NCBI RefSeq assembly: GCF_001999725.1 | Contig: NZ_MDDP01000011.1 | Coordinates: 1-35,889, forward strand | DNA from: Cellulophaga omnivescoria | GTDB lineage: Bacteria > Bacteroidota > Bacteroidia > Flavobacteriales > Flavobacteriaceae | Length of the DNA stretch: 35,889 nt | Direction: 5' to 3' | Shown: positions 26,073-34,063 of the stretch, piece after piece | How the letters are laid out: each line of letters opens with the position of its first letter | Numbering within the stretch: the first letter of the stretch is position 1 | Notes under the pieces: generated by a model | What the model was told of the DNA's origin: nothing | What the model saw: only the letters and a program-made list of their open reading frames with translations | Databases searched by the model: none | Made by a program: the position numbers and the translations under genes

Positions 26073-26810
26073 TTCAAAATTATAGTGGGTGTTTTCTATT
26101 ACAGGTTTAAGTAATTCTATTGTTTTACGTTGTAACTTTATTTCTTTTAGCACCTTTAACTGTCTGGTGTTATGAACATCTGAACCTATAAAATGATACA
26201 TTTTTTTCTCTAACAATTTTAAAGCAGCTTTATGAACATCAGGACCGTAATAATTACACAATGACAATAAATTAAGCTGAAAAAATGTACCTAGTTCTTT
26301 GTAGTAGGTATATTTTTTAAAGTTATTGTGTACAAATGCATAGCGTTCTGGGTGGGCTAAAATAGGGGATAGTGGGAGTTTATTTAACTTCTGAACAGCT
26401 TGTTTTAAATTAATTGACTCTTGTAAAAAAGACATTTCAATTAATATGTAATCATTATTTAAGGGCATATATTCTTTTGTGTCTATTAGCTCTTCAAAAT
26501 AAGGATCTACCATATGCTCCGCAGCAATATCTATTGTAAAGTCGTTTATGTTTTTAGTTTTTAGTTCTTTATGTAATGAAGCTAAAGAGGTTGTTATACT
26601 TTTATTGGTGTTAGGATAATAACCACTCATAATATGCGGAGTGCATATAAACTTAGTTACACCAAAATCTTTAAAACCACTTAAAATTTCTAATGATTCT
26701 TCTGGTGTTTTTGCACCATCATCAATGCCAGGTAATATATGATTGTGTATATCTGTATACCCTTCTAGATAATCAACTAAAAAATATTTTTTACTAAAAA
26801 AATGAAACAT
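26070..26810 (-). CDS. PHP-type tyrosine-protein phosphatase (CpsB/YwqE-like)
   Basis: This 246-residue PHP-fold metallo-phosphatase shows the metal ligands in order: DIHNHILPGIDDG with His22 and His24, CTPH with His59, HPERY at 153-157 and GSDVH at 209-213. This arrangement is that of CpsB/CapC/YwqE phosphatases, which remove phosphate from the tyrosine tail of BY-kinases. Its cytoplasmic target here is very probably the Wzc-like protein at 23648. It is transcribed convergently, separated by the shared terminator, so kinase and phosphatase are under different promoters. It begins with a short hydrophobic MFHFFSKKYFL segment that is common among flavobacterial homologues. Confidence 0.92.
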   Translation of the reverse strand: MFHFFSKKYFLVDYLEGYTDIHNHILPGIDDGAKTPEESLEILSGFKDFGVTKFICTPHIMSGYYPNTNKSITTSLASLHKELKTKNINDFTIDIAAEHMVDPYFEELIDTKEYMPLNNDYILIEMSFLQESINLKQAVQKLNKLPLSPILAHPERYAFVHNNFKKYTYYKELGTFFQLNLLSLCNYYGPDVHKAALKLLEKKMYHFIGSDVHNTRQLKVLKEIKLQRKTIELLKPVIENTHYNFE

Positions 26811-26839
26811 AGTAATTTTACTTTTTTGTATTGCTAAAA

Positions 26840-27418
26840 TTATATTTTTTTAACGTATTTGGTAATAATTACAATTTGTTGGCCGTCTACTTTGCCCTCT
26901 ATATATTCTGCATTTTCATGATCTAAAGATACTCTACGTACAGCCGTTCCTCTTTTTGCCACCATACTGGACCCTTTTACCGGTAAATCTTTAATAAGTA
27001 CTACACTATCACCAGCATTAATAATAACACCATTACTATCTCTGTGTACAATTTTATCTTCTGGGTCTTCACCTTCTCCGGTAGCTTTAGCCCATTCTAA
27101 ATTATCATCATCTAAGTACATCATATCTAGTAGGTCTTGTGGCCATCCTTCATTACGGAGTCTACTTAGCATACGCCATGCAATAATTTGTACAGGTATT
27201 TGTTCGCTCCACATACTGTCATTTAAACACCTCCAGTGATTTGGATCAGTTTGTTCTGGGTCTTCTATCTGAGTAATACAGGTGCTACAAGCAAATATAG
27301 TGTCTTGTAAATCGTTATTTTTTGAAGGTAAAACTTGGTAAGGGTTTAAATTTTCAGGGTTGGAGCAAAGTTCACATTTATTTTGGCTTCTTTTGTTTAA
27401 TTCTCTTTCAATGCTCAT
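26840..27418 (-). CDS. PhnA-domain zinc-ribbon protein
   Basis: This 192-residue protein has an N-terminal zinc ribbon formed by Cys15, Cys18, Cys44 and Cys47. A central part of about 80 residues is rich in Trp (HWRCLNDSMWSEQ, IIAWRMLSRL). A C-terminal PhnA/YjdM domain starts near residue 130 (INAGDSVVLIKDLPVKG) and ends IVIITKYVKK. Despite its name, PhnA is not involved in phosphonate breakdown in E. coli, and its cellular role is unknown. The long version with the central insert is common in Bacteroidota. The ATG at 27418 is the only sensible start. It is divergently oriented to pcm across a 173-base gap. Confidence 0.88.
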   Translation of the reverse strand: MSIERELNKRSQNKCELCSNPENLNPYQVLPSKNNDLQDTIFACSTCITQIEDPEQTDPNHWRCLNDSMWSEQIPVQIIAWRMLSRLRNEGWPQDLLDMMYLDDDNLEWAKATGEGEDPEDKIVHRDSNGVIINAGDSVVLIKDLPVKGSSMVAKRGTAVRRVSLDHENAEYIEGKVDGQQIVIITKYVKKI

Positions 27419-27556
27419 AAGGTATTTTATTATTAATTATTGCCAAAAATACATATAATGTTTGTTCTAAGCTTACTAAGTTTATAAGTTTAATTTAGAC
27501 TTATTTTTATTTTATATCTACGGCTTATTTTTGCCTTAAAATCTTGTTTTTATTCT

Positions 27557-27564
27557 TAAATTTG
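27557..27564 (+). promoter_or_regulatory. Candidate Bacteroidota -7 promoter element for pcm
   Basis: TAAATTTG matches the TAnnTTTG consensus for the primary sigma factor of this phylum. It lies 27 bases before the pcm start codon, leaving a short leader of about 20 bases. The nearest TTG upstream (27531-27533) is 23 bases away, longer than the usual spacing of about 19, so the -33 part is weak. Confidence 0.4.
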
Positions 27565-27591
27565 TAATCTAAACCAAACCCATATTTACTT

Positions 27592-28233
27592 TTGAAAGAC
27601 ACCTTAAAACATCGTGGTAAGCGTAATCTTTTGGCTAACATTTTAATAGAAAAAGGTATTGAAGATACCAAAGTTATTGAAGCTATTAAAAAGGTTCCAA
27701 GACACTTGTTTTTGGATAGTAGTTTTGAAGACCATGCATACCAAGATAAAGCTTTTCCTATAGGTGCAGAACAAACTATTTCTCAGCCCTACACAGTTGC
27801 TTTTCAATCGCAATTATTAGAGGTAAAGCCTAACGATGTTATTTTAGAGATAGGTACTGGGAGCGGATACCAAACTGCAGTTTTATTGCAATTAGGAGCT
27901 AGAGTTTATACAATTGAAAGACAATCTCAGTTATTTAAAAAAAATAAGTTGTTTTTTCCTAAAATGGGTATTAGGCCTAAAAAGGCAATATTAGGAGATG
28001 GGTACAAAGGATATCCAGAAGAAGCTCCTTTTGACGGTATTATAGTAACGGCCGGTGCACCAATAGTTCCTAAGCCATTATTAGCACAACTTAAAATAGG
28101 AGGTAGGTTAGTGATACCTGTTGGGGTAGAAGACCAAATAATGACCTTGTTTGTACGTAAATCTGAGCTAGAGTTTGAGAAACAAGAATTTGGATCTTTT
28201 AAATTTGTACCGCTTTTAGAAAATAAAAACTAG
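27592..28233 (+). CDS. pcm: Protein-L-isoaspartate O-methyltransferase
   Basis: This 213-residue SAM-dependent methyltransferase repairs isoaspartyl residues in damaged proteins in the cytoplasm. It has the family hallmark ISQPYTVAFQ near 63-72, with the active-site Ser64, the SAM-binding motif EIGTGSGYQTAVL at 86-98, and later FDGIIVTAGAP and GGRLVIPVG. The start is a TTG at 27592: homology begins at once (DTLKHRGKRNLL) and no ATG is suitable. A candidate promoter lies just upstream. Its TAG stop shares the palindrome CTAG with the stop of the convergent smpB, so no intergenic DNA separates them and no hairpin terminator is seen there. Confidence 0.94.
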   Translation: MKDTLKHRGKRNLLANILIEKGIEDTKVIEAIKKVPRHLFLDSSFEDHAYQDKAFPIGAEQTISQPYTVAFQSQLLEVKPNDVILEIGTGSGYQTAVLLQLGARVYTIERQSQLFKKNKLFFPKMGIRPKKAILGDGYKGYPEEAPFDGIIVTAGAPIVPKPLLAQLKIGGRLVIPVGVEDQIMTLFVRKSELEFEKQEFGSFKFVPLLENKN

Positions 28234-28691
28234 TTATTAAAACTCTTTTTAATTCTGTCTAAGTCTCTTTTGTTATCTCTGTCTTTAATAGAGTCTCTTT
28301 TATCGTGCAGTTTTTTACCTTTGGCTAATGCAATATTAATTTTAGCCAAACCTCTATCATTTAAAAATAAATTTAATGGCACAATAGTTAAACCTGTATT
28401 TTTAACTTCTTTTTCTAGCTTTTTAAGTTCTCCTCTGTTAAGCAATAATTTACGAGATGCTTTTGGTTGGTGGTTATAGTGAGAACCGTGTGAGTACTCA
28501 TCAACCTGCATATTAATTATAAAAAGTTCGCCTCTGTCATTAAATTCACAAAAACTTTCTGTAATAGCAGCTTTACCTTCTCTAATAGATTTTATTTCTG
28601 TACCAGACAAAACTAAGCCAGCTGTATAAGTGTCTAATAGCTCATACTCAAACCTAGCTCTTTTATTTTTAATATTGATTTTTTTCTGCAT
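28230..28691 (-). CDS. smpB: SsrA-binding protein SmpB
   Basis: SmpB binds tmRNA and delivers it to stalled ribosomes. The sequence shows INIKNKRARFEYELLDTYTAGLVLSGTEIKSIREG near the N-terminus, a GELFIINMQVDEY strand with HQPKASRKLLLN, and LAKGKKLHDKRDSIKDRD near the C-terminus, all SmpB signatures. I favour the second available ATG (28691) because the four residues added by the upstream ATG at 28703 have no family counterpart. That gives 153 residues, the normal size. The tmRNA gene itself is not in this window. The stop codon shares a CTAG palindrome with pcm. Confidence 0.96.
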   Translation of the reverse strand: MQKKINIKNKRARFEYELLDTYTAGLVLSGTEIKSIREGKAAITESFCEFNDRGELFIINMQVDEYSHGSHYNHQPKASRKLLLNRGELKKLEKEVKNTGLTIVPLNLFLNDRGLAKINIALAKGKKLHDKRDSIKDRDNKRDLDRIKKSFNN

Positions 28692-28776
28692 CATAGACTG
28701 CAAAAATAGAATATTTTAAACCAACTTTGTAAATAATTTATAAGCATTACAACTAATACACTAAAGATTTTATTTT

Positions 28777-29514
28777 ATGATTAAAAAAAGTATGTTCTTC
28801 TTATTACTAATTGCGTTTGCAGCCTGTAAGAATGAAAAAAAGAAAATAGTTACAGCACAAAGTATTGTAGATAATGCAATATTAATTTCTGGTGATAGTT
28901 TGTATAAAACTAAAAATTTATCTTTTGATTTTAGAGAAAAAAAATATGTTTTATTACAAAAGAATGGCAAGCGTATTATGAAGCGTATTTTTAAGCAAGA
29001 TTCTACAATTGTTACAGATATAAAAGCTGATAAGTTTACACGATTGGTTAATGATAGTATTGTTACTGTTGCAGATTCTACTGCTCGTAAATATGACAAT
29101 GCTATTAATTCAGTTTTTTATTTTGCCCTTTTGCCATATGGTTTAAATGACGCTGCTGTTAATAAAGAATATTTAGGAGAAGTTACAATTAATAATAAGC
29201 AGTACTATAAAATTAAAGTTACTTTTAGTGAGGAAAATGGTGGTGAAGATTTTGAGGATACTTACTTGTATTGGTTTAATAAAGAAACAGCAAAACCAGA
29301 TTATTTAGCGTATAAGTTTTTTGTTAATGATGGCGGTATGCGTTTTAGAGTAGCTTATAATGAACGTTATGTAAACGGAATTAGGTTTGTAGATTATGAA
29401 AACTACAAACCTAAATCTGAATCTATGAATATTTTAGAGATAGATAAAATGTTCCAAAATAATGAGTTAGAACTATTATCTAAAATTGAATTAGAAAGTA
29501 TTATTGTCTACTAA
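28777..29514 (+). CDS. Lipoprotein, DUF6503-like
   Basis: This 245-residue predicted lipoprotein has signal peptide residues 1-16 followed by Cys17 (lipobox A-A-C). I recognise the pattern of the DUF6503 family: an opening AQSIVDNAILISG, a middle stretch FALLPYGLNDAAVNKEYLGEV, and YWFNKETAKPDYLAYKFFVNDGGMRFRVAYNERYVNGIRFVDY near the end. The family is common in Flavobacteriia and has no assigned function. The fold is likely a beta-rich LolA/LppX-like shell, which is inference from sequence texture. The gene starts 74 bases after the smpB start region on the opposite strand, so it has its own promoter. Its last 14 bases overlap the convergent histidine-phosphatase gene. Confidence 0.85.
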   Translation: MIKKSMFFLLLIAFAACKNEKKKIVTAQSIVDNAILISGDSLYKTKNLSFDFREKKYVLLQKNGKRIMKRIFKQDSTIVTDIKADKFTRLVNDSIVTVADSTARKYDNAINSVFYFALLPYGLNDAAVNKEYLGEVTINNKQYYKIKVTFSEENGGEDFEDTYLYWFNKETAKPDYLAYKFFVNDGGMRFRVAYNERYVNGIRFVDYENYKPKSESMNILEIDKMFQNNELELLSKIELESIIVY

Positions 29515-30046
29515 TATCTAGGTTAAGTTTTACAGCAGTGGCTTGTGTGCCTATTATGGTTACTATAAACAAGCCGCTGTTGTCATAATCATCTATTTGA
29601 TTAAATTTTTCTTCGCCAATAATGGCATTTACAAATTTAGGAACTGTATTACTATGGCCTACAATTAAAACTTTTTTGCCATAATTATCGGTTACAAATT
29701 GCTGAGGCTCTATTGTTGTTGGATCATAATTAGTTACAGAAATATTTTGTTGCACAGATGTTGGTGCAGCTGTCATTTGTGTTCTTTTGTACTCTGTAGA
29801 ATAAATAGCATCTAATGCAACAGGCTCAAAAACCTTTGCCCAAAAAATAGACCTTCCTAAACCTTCCTGAGATAGTTCTGGATCTTGATTCTCTGAGTTA
29901 GATCTGTCTTTTTCTGCGTGCCTAATAAAATAAAATGTAGACACTGTATTGTTTAAGTCTTCATCTGTTGCATTATTTTTATCATTTTTACACGCAAATG
30001 TTACGGTAAAAAGTAACACTAAAAGAGTAGGTTTTAAAAATTTCAT
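29501..30046 (-). CDS. Histidine-phosphatase (SixA/phosphoglycerate mutase family) lipoprotein
   Basis: This 181-residue protein has a lipoprotein signal with Cys19 after F-A and then a short phosphoglycerate-mutase-like domain. The catalytic RHAEKD motif carries His43, ELSQEGLGRSIFWAKVF is the second conserved block, and VGHSNTVP carries the second catalytic His131. The family includes SixA-type phosphohistidine phosphatases and assorted small phosphatases. The lipid anchor places this one in the periplasm or at the envelope, so a protein histidine kinase target is unlikely. Substrate is unknown. It overlaps the end of the DUF6503-like gene by 14 bases tail to tail. Confidence 0.85.
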   Translation of the reverse strand: MKFLKPTLLVLLFTVTFACKNDKNNATDEDLNNTVSTFYFIRHAEKDRSNSENQDPELSQEGLGRSIFWAKVFEPVALDAIYSTEYKRTQMTAAPTSVQQNISVTNYDPTTIEPQQFVTDNYGKKVLIVGHSNTVPKFVNAIIGEEKFNQIDDYDNSGLFIVTIIGTQATAVKLNLDISRQ

Positions 30047-30167
30047 TTGTGTACTATTTTATTTTAATGTGGTTGTATATAGTATAACTTATTTTTAGCA
30101 AAAAAAGTATACATTAATGTATTAGCAATACCTTTATTTTTTTACTTAAATGCGTAGTTAAACGTAA

Positions 30168-30764
30168 TTATAACTTAACCTCTTTTTCTATTAAATGGTT
30201 AATGTAATTTACAGTGTTTAATAGGTATTTGCGGTCTTGTGTTATTGTTGCCATTGCAACAGAACCTTGTAGCATTGTATACAGTTGCTTAGCAAATTGT
30301 AATGGAGTTACAGGTAACTTTAATTCGTTATTATTAACACCCGTTTCTAAAACGGCAGCAATTTTACCTTCTATAGTGCGTACAATTTCTTTAGCGGCAC
30401 TAGAAAGTGTTTTGTTGTTGTATTCTGCGTCTACACCAACATTTATTATTGGGCAACCTCCCATATCTAATGTAAAAACAGCATATTGTCTATAAAAACT
30501 AGTAAGGTTGTATATTTTGTCTAAAGATGTTCCTTCTATATTTAGGCGTTCATCTATTTTATTTAAGAGTTTTGTGGTGTTGTAATTAAAGGCCGCTAAA
30601 GCAATTTCTTCTTTATTTTTAAAATTACCGTATAAAGCACCTTTTGTTAGGCCTGTTGCATTAGTAATATCACTCATACTGGTGCCAATATAGCCTTGTT
30701 TGCTAAATATTGGAGCAGAAGTTTTAATGATAAATTCTTTGGTTTTTTCTGCCTTGGTGGACAT
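30168..30764 (-). CDS. TetR-family transcriptional regulator
   Basis: This 198-residue protein has a helix-turn-helix within residues 10-56. APIFSKQGYIGTSMSDITNATGLTKGALYGNFKNKEEIALAAF is the standard TetR DNA-binding stretch, with the recognition helix at GLTKGALYGNF. The C-terminal ligand domain is of the general TetR_C type and includes GGCPIINVGVDAEYN, a wording seen in regulators of stress or efflux genes. No obvious target gene adjoins it. The nearest genes are a histidine phosphatase and clpB, so it probably regulates itself or a distant locus. A terminator at 30816-30844 separates it from clpB transcription upstream. Confidence 0.9.
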   Translation of the reverse strand: MSTKAEKTKEFIIKTSAPIFSKQGYIGTSMSDITNATGLTKGALYGNFKNKEEIALAAFNYNTTKLLNKIDERLNIEGTSLDKIYNLTSFYRQYAVFTLDMGGCPIINVGVDAEYNNKTLSSAAKEIVRTIEGKIAAVLETGVNNNELKLPVTPLQFAKQLYTMLQGSVAMATITQDRKYLLNTVNYINHLIEKEVKL

Positions 30765-30815
30765 ATGCTAATTGTTGTTTCTACGAATATATAAAATCTA
30801 TAAAATAGAACCATA

Positions 30816-30844
30816 AAAAAAGCTTCCATAAAGGAAGCTTTTTT
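30816..30844 (-). terminator. Intrinsic terminator after clpB
   Basis: AAAAAAGCTTCC (30816-30827) pairs with GGAAGCTTTTTT (30833-30844) around the loop ATAAA. The arms carry A/T runs on both sides. It lies just downstream of the clpB stop on the minus strand and upstream of the tetR start. Confidence 0.88.
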
Positions 30845-30864
30845 GCTTTTATTATTAAATTATA

Positions 30865-33453
30865 TTAATTATTGTTCCTAAATACCAATTTATCATCAAA
30901 ACTATCTATTAAAACAATACTATCTGTTGTAATATTACCTGATAATATTTCTTTAGATAAATTATTTAGCACCTCTTTTTGTATGATACGTTTTACTGGT
31001 CTTGCCCCGTATTGTGGGTCATATCCTTTTAGTGCTAAAAAGCTTACTGCTTCATCAGTAGCGTCTATAGTTATGTTTTGCTCTGCTACTAGCTTTTTTA
31101 GCGCGTTTAATTGCAAACGTACAATTTTAGTGATGTCTTCCTTAGATAATGGTGTAAACATTACAATATCATCTATTCTGTTTAAAAACTCTGGTCTAAT
31201 ACTTGCTTTTAGTAAGCCTAATACATCTGTTTTAGCTGCTTCAGTAGCTATTGTAGTGTCTTTATGCGTGTTAAAACTTTCTTGTATTATAGCGCTACCC
31301 ATATTACTGGTCATTATAATAATGGTATTTTTAAAATCTGCCACACGTCCTTTATTATCTGTTAATCTACCTTCATCTAACACCTGTAATAGAATATTAA
31401 AAGTATCTGGATGTGCTTTTTCAATTTCATCTAATAAAATAACCGAATAAGGTCTACGTCTTACAGCTTCTGTTAATTGTCCGCCCTCATCATAACCAAC
31501 ATATCCCGGAGGCGCACCAACTAATCTGCTTACAGAGTGTCTTTCTTGGTACTCACTCATATCTATTCTGGTTAGTGCATTTTCATCATCAAATAAATAA
31601 GATGCAAGAGTTTTAGCAAGCTCGGTTTTACCTACACCTGTTGTACCTAAAAATAAAAATGAGCCTATAGGGCGTTTAGCATCTTGTAAACCAGATCTAC
31701 TTCTCCTAATTGCATTAGCAACAGCCTCTATAGCTTCTTCTTGCCCTACTACACGCTTGTGTAACACAGACTCTAGGTCTAATAGTTTTTCTCTTTCACT
31801 TTGCAACATTTTTGTTACAGGTATACCTGTCCATTTAGCAACAACATCTGCAATATCTTCATAAGTAACTTCTTCTTGTATTAACGTACCATTACTTTGT
31901 TGCTCTGCAAGTGTATTTTGTAGTTTTTCTAATGCTTCTTGGGCTTCTTTAATTTTACCGTATCTAATTTCTGCAACTTTACCATAATCACCATTACGTT
32001 CTGCACGTTCTGCTTCTAACTTATAATTTTCTATATCTTGTTTTGCTTGTTGTATATTATCTACAACAGTTTTTTCGCTATCCCATTTTGCAAAAATTTC
32101 ATTGCGTTCTTCCTTTATATTAGCAAGATCTACATTTAAAATTTTTAGCTTATCCTTGTCATTTTCTCTTTTTATAGCTTCAATTTCAATTTCTAACTGC
32201 ATTATTTTACGGTCAAGAACATCTAATTCTTCTGGTTTAGAGTTAATTTCCATTCGTAATTTAGCAGCAGCTTCATCCATTAAATCAATGGCTTTGTCTG
32301 GTAAAAACCTGTTTGTTATATAGCGTTGCGATAATTCTACGGCACCAATAACAGCTTCATCCTTTATGCGCACTTTATGGTGAGCTTCGTATTTTTCTTT
32401 AATTCCTCTTAAAATTGATATAGAACTTTCTGTACTAGGCTCATCTACAATTACTTTTTGAAACCTACGCTCTAGAGCTTTGTCTTTTTCAAAATATTTT
32501 TGATACTCGTCTAAAGTTGTAGCACCTATAGCACGCAATTCTCCACGCGCTAATGCAGGTTTAAGTATGTTTGCTGCATCCATAGCACCATCTCCGCCAC
32601 CAGCACCAACTAGTGTATGTATTTCATCAATAAACAATACAATTTCGCCATCTGCAGAGGTTACTTCTTTAATAACCGACTTTAAACGTTCTTCAAATTC
32701 ACCTTTATATTTTGCACCAGCAATTAAGGCACCCATATCTAATGAGTATATAATTTTACCTTTTAAGTTTTCAGGAATATCTCCTTGAATAATACGGTGA
32801 GCAATACCTTCTGCAATTGCTGTTTTACCTACTCCAGGCTCACCAACTAACATTGGATTGTTTTTTGTTCTACGAGATAAAATTTGCAAAACTCTTCGTA
32901 TTTCTTCATCTCTCCCAATTACAGGGTCTAGTTTACCTTCATCTGCTAATCTGTTTAAATTTTTAGCATATTTTTCAAGTGAATTGTAATTTTCTTCTGC
33001 ACTTTGTGATGTAACATTGTTACCGTTTCTTAACTCTGCTATAGCTGCGTTTAAATCTTTTTCTGTTACCCCTTGATCTTTTAAGATCTGAGAAATTTTA
33101 CTTTTAGATTTAAAAATAGCCAATAACAAATGTTCTGTAGACACGTATTCATCATTCATTTTTTTAGCTACTATTATAGCTTCGTTAACTGTTTTACCTG
33201 CTTCACGAGACATCATTATATCTGCGCCAGTTACTTTTGGTAAACTTTGCAATTCTTTGTCTACAATTTGTTTTAATAACGCAACATTTACATTTAGCTT
33301 TTTTAATATAAAAGGCATTACATTTTCATCTACCTTAATTAATGCTTTAAATAAATGTTCGTTTTCTATTTGTTGATTGCCAAGTTCCTGAGCTAGCAAT
33401 TGTGCTTGCTGTAAGGACTCTTGAGACTTTATTGTGAAATTATTAATGTTCAT
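30865..33453 (-). CDS. clpB: ATP-dependent chaperone ClpB
   Basis: This 862-residue Hsp100 disaggregase works with the DnaK system to resolubilise aggregated proteins. Domains in order are an N-terminal Clp repeat domain (1-145), NBD1 with Walker A G204-EPGVGKT211, the long coiled-coil middle domain (about 400-530, rich in Glu, Lys and Arg) and NBD2 with Walker A G603-TTGVGKT610. The pore loop [11 protein letters not shown] near 246-256 and GYDEGG in NBD2 are intact. Length and all motifs are normal. The gene is monocistronic, ending at a hairpin terminator. The upstream region shared with ytxJ contains imperfect palindromes that could bind a heat-shock regulator, but no classical CIRCE element is seen. 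Confidence 0.97.
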   Translation of the reverse strand: MNINNFTIKSQESLQQAQLLAQELGNQQIENEHLFKALIKVDENVMPFILKKLNVNVALLKQIVDKELQSLPKVTGADIMMSREAGKTVNEAIIVAKKMNDEYVSTEHLLLAIFKSKSKISQILKDQGVTEKDLNAAIAELRNGNNVTSQSAEENYNSLEKYAKNLNRLADEGKLDPVIGRDEEIRRVLQILSRRTKNNPMLVGEPGVGKTAIAEGIAHRIIQGDIPENLKGKIIYSLDMGALIAGAKYKGEFEERLKSVIKEVTSADGEIVLFIDEIHTLVGAGGGDGAMDAANILKPALARGELRAIGATTLDEYQKYFEKDKALERRFQKVIVDEPSTESSISILRGIKEKYEAHHKVRIKDEAVIGAVELSQRYITNRFLPDKAIDLMDEAAAKLRMEINSKPEELDVLDRKIMQLEIEIEAIKRENDKDKLKILNVDLANIKEERNEIFAKWDSEKTVVDNIQQAKQDIENYKLEAERAERNGDYGKVAEIRYGKIKEAQEALEKLQNTLAEQQSNGTLIQEEVTYEDIADVVAKWTGIPVTKMLQSEREKLLDLESVLHKRVVGQEEAIEAVANAIRRSRSGLQDAKRPIGSFLFLGTTGVGKTELAKTLASYLFDDENALTRIDMSEYQERHSVSRLVGAPPGYVGYDEGGQLTEAVRRRPYSVILLDEIEKAHPDTFNILLQVLDEGRLTDNKGRVADFKNTIIIMTSNMGSAIIQESFNTHKDTTIATEAAKTDVLGLLKASIRPEFLNRIDDIVMFTPLSKEDITKIVRLQLNALKKLVAEQNITIDATDEAVSFLALKGYDPQYGARPVKRIIQKEVLNNLSKEILSGNITTDSIVLIDSFDDKLVFRNNN

Positions 33454-33481
33454 ATATGTTGTATATTTTATAGTATTAGTA

Positions 33482-33577
33482 TTTTTACGGAGTTAAAGAC
33501 AATTACCTTACCAAAACAGTAATGCAGACAAAATGACTGTTTTTACGGGGTTTTACAAGACATTTAGTCAGTTGTAA
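33482..33577. promoter_or_regulatory. Palindrome-rich divergent region between clpB and ytxJ
   Basis: Several symmetric elements lie in the 168-base gap. AAAACAGT (33513-33520) pairs with ACTGTTTT (33536-33543) across 15 bases. TTACAA (33553-33558) pairs with TTGTAA (33572-33577), and an inner GAC/GTC extends that symmetry. The thirteen-base near-direct repeat TTTTTACGGRGTT occurs at 33482 and 33540. They could be operators for clpB, for ytxJ or for both. No regulator can be named. Confidence 0.45.
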
Positions 33578-33621
33578 GGTTGTGTTTTTAGATCGACTTA
33601 ACTATAAAATTAATATTTATA

Positions 33622-34014
33622 ATGGGAATATTTACAGGTTTATTTGGTGGTAAGGAAGAAAATAAAAAAGAGGAAAAAGAATTGCCTTGGATACCTTTAA
33701 CTGCTGTTACTCAATTACCAGAAATTGAAGAAAAATCTAAAACAAAAACTCAGATTATCTTTAAACATTCTACTAGTTGTGGTATTAGCCGTATGGTTAT
33801 AAAAATGTTTAAAAACACTTATAATTTTGCGGCTGAAGAAGCAGATTTATACTATTTAGATTTGTTACAATACAGAGAGGTTTCTAATGAAGTAGGTTAT
33901 AAGTTTCAGGTAATACACGAATCACCGCAGTTGTTGGTTATAAAAAATGGGGTTACAGTAGCAAACGCATCTCATGGAGCAATAACAGAATTAGATTTAG
34001 AAAAATATTCATAA
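33622..34014 (+). CDS. ytxJ: Bacilliredoxin-like protein YtxJ
   Basis: This 130-residue protein has a lysine/glutamate-rich N-terminus (about 1-22) followed by a small thioredoxin-like fold. TQIIFKHSTSCGISRMVIKMF carries a single conserved Cys53. The family (DUF2847, YtxJ/BrxC) acts as a bacillithiol-dependent monothiol bacilliredoxin, removing bacillithiol from oxidised proteins in the cytoplasm. The usual family wording around the Cys is TCPIS in Bacillus; here it is SCGIS, as in many Bacteroidota. The ESPQLLVIKNG segment contains the thioredoxin-fold cis-Pro. The gene is divergent from clpB and ends at a strong terminator. It implies that the organism makes bacillithiol, which the window cannot confirm. 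Confidence 0.88.
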   Translation: MGIFTGLFGGKEENKKEEKELPWIPLTAVTQLPEIEEKSKTKTQIIFKHSTSCGISRMVIKMFKNTYNFAAEEADLYYLDLLQYREVSNEVGYKFQVIHESPQLLVIKNGVTVANASHGAITELDLEKYS

Positions 34015-34016
34015 AT

Positions 34017-34048
34017 AAAAACGCCCTTGCATTTGCAAGGGCGTTTTT
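34017..34048. terminator. Bidirectional terminator between ytxJ and a lipoprotein gene
   Basis: AAAAACGCCCTTGC (34017-34030) pairs perfectly with GCAAGGGCGTTTTT (34035-34048) around the loop ATTT. It is GC-rich in the stem with A/T runs at both flanks, and it sits between two convergent genes. Confidence 0.93.
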
Positions 34049-34063
34049 ATAATTACTTATTAT

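Noticed and set aside
28692-28703. First ATG (28703) as the smpB start
   Set aside because: Homologous SmpB proteins begin at the MQKKINIKNKRA position. The four extra residues M-Q-S-M have no counterpart.
30872-31450. A 192-codon open frame on the plus strand
   Set aside because: It is antisense to the NBD2 part of clpB and reflects low stop frequency in the complementary frame; no start context or family match.
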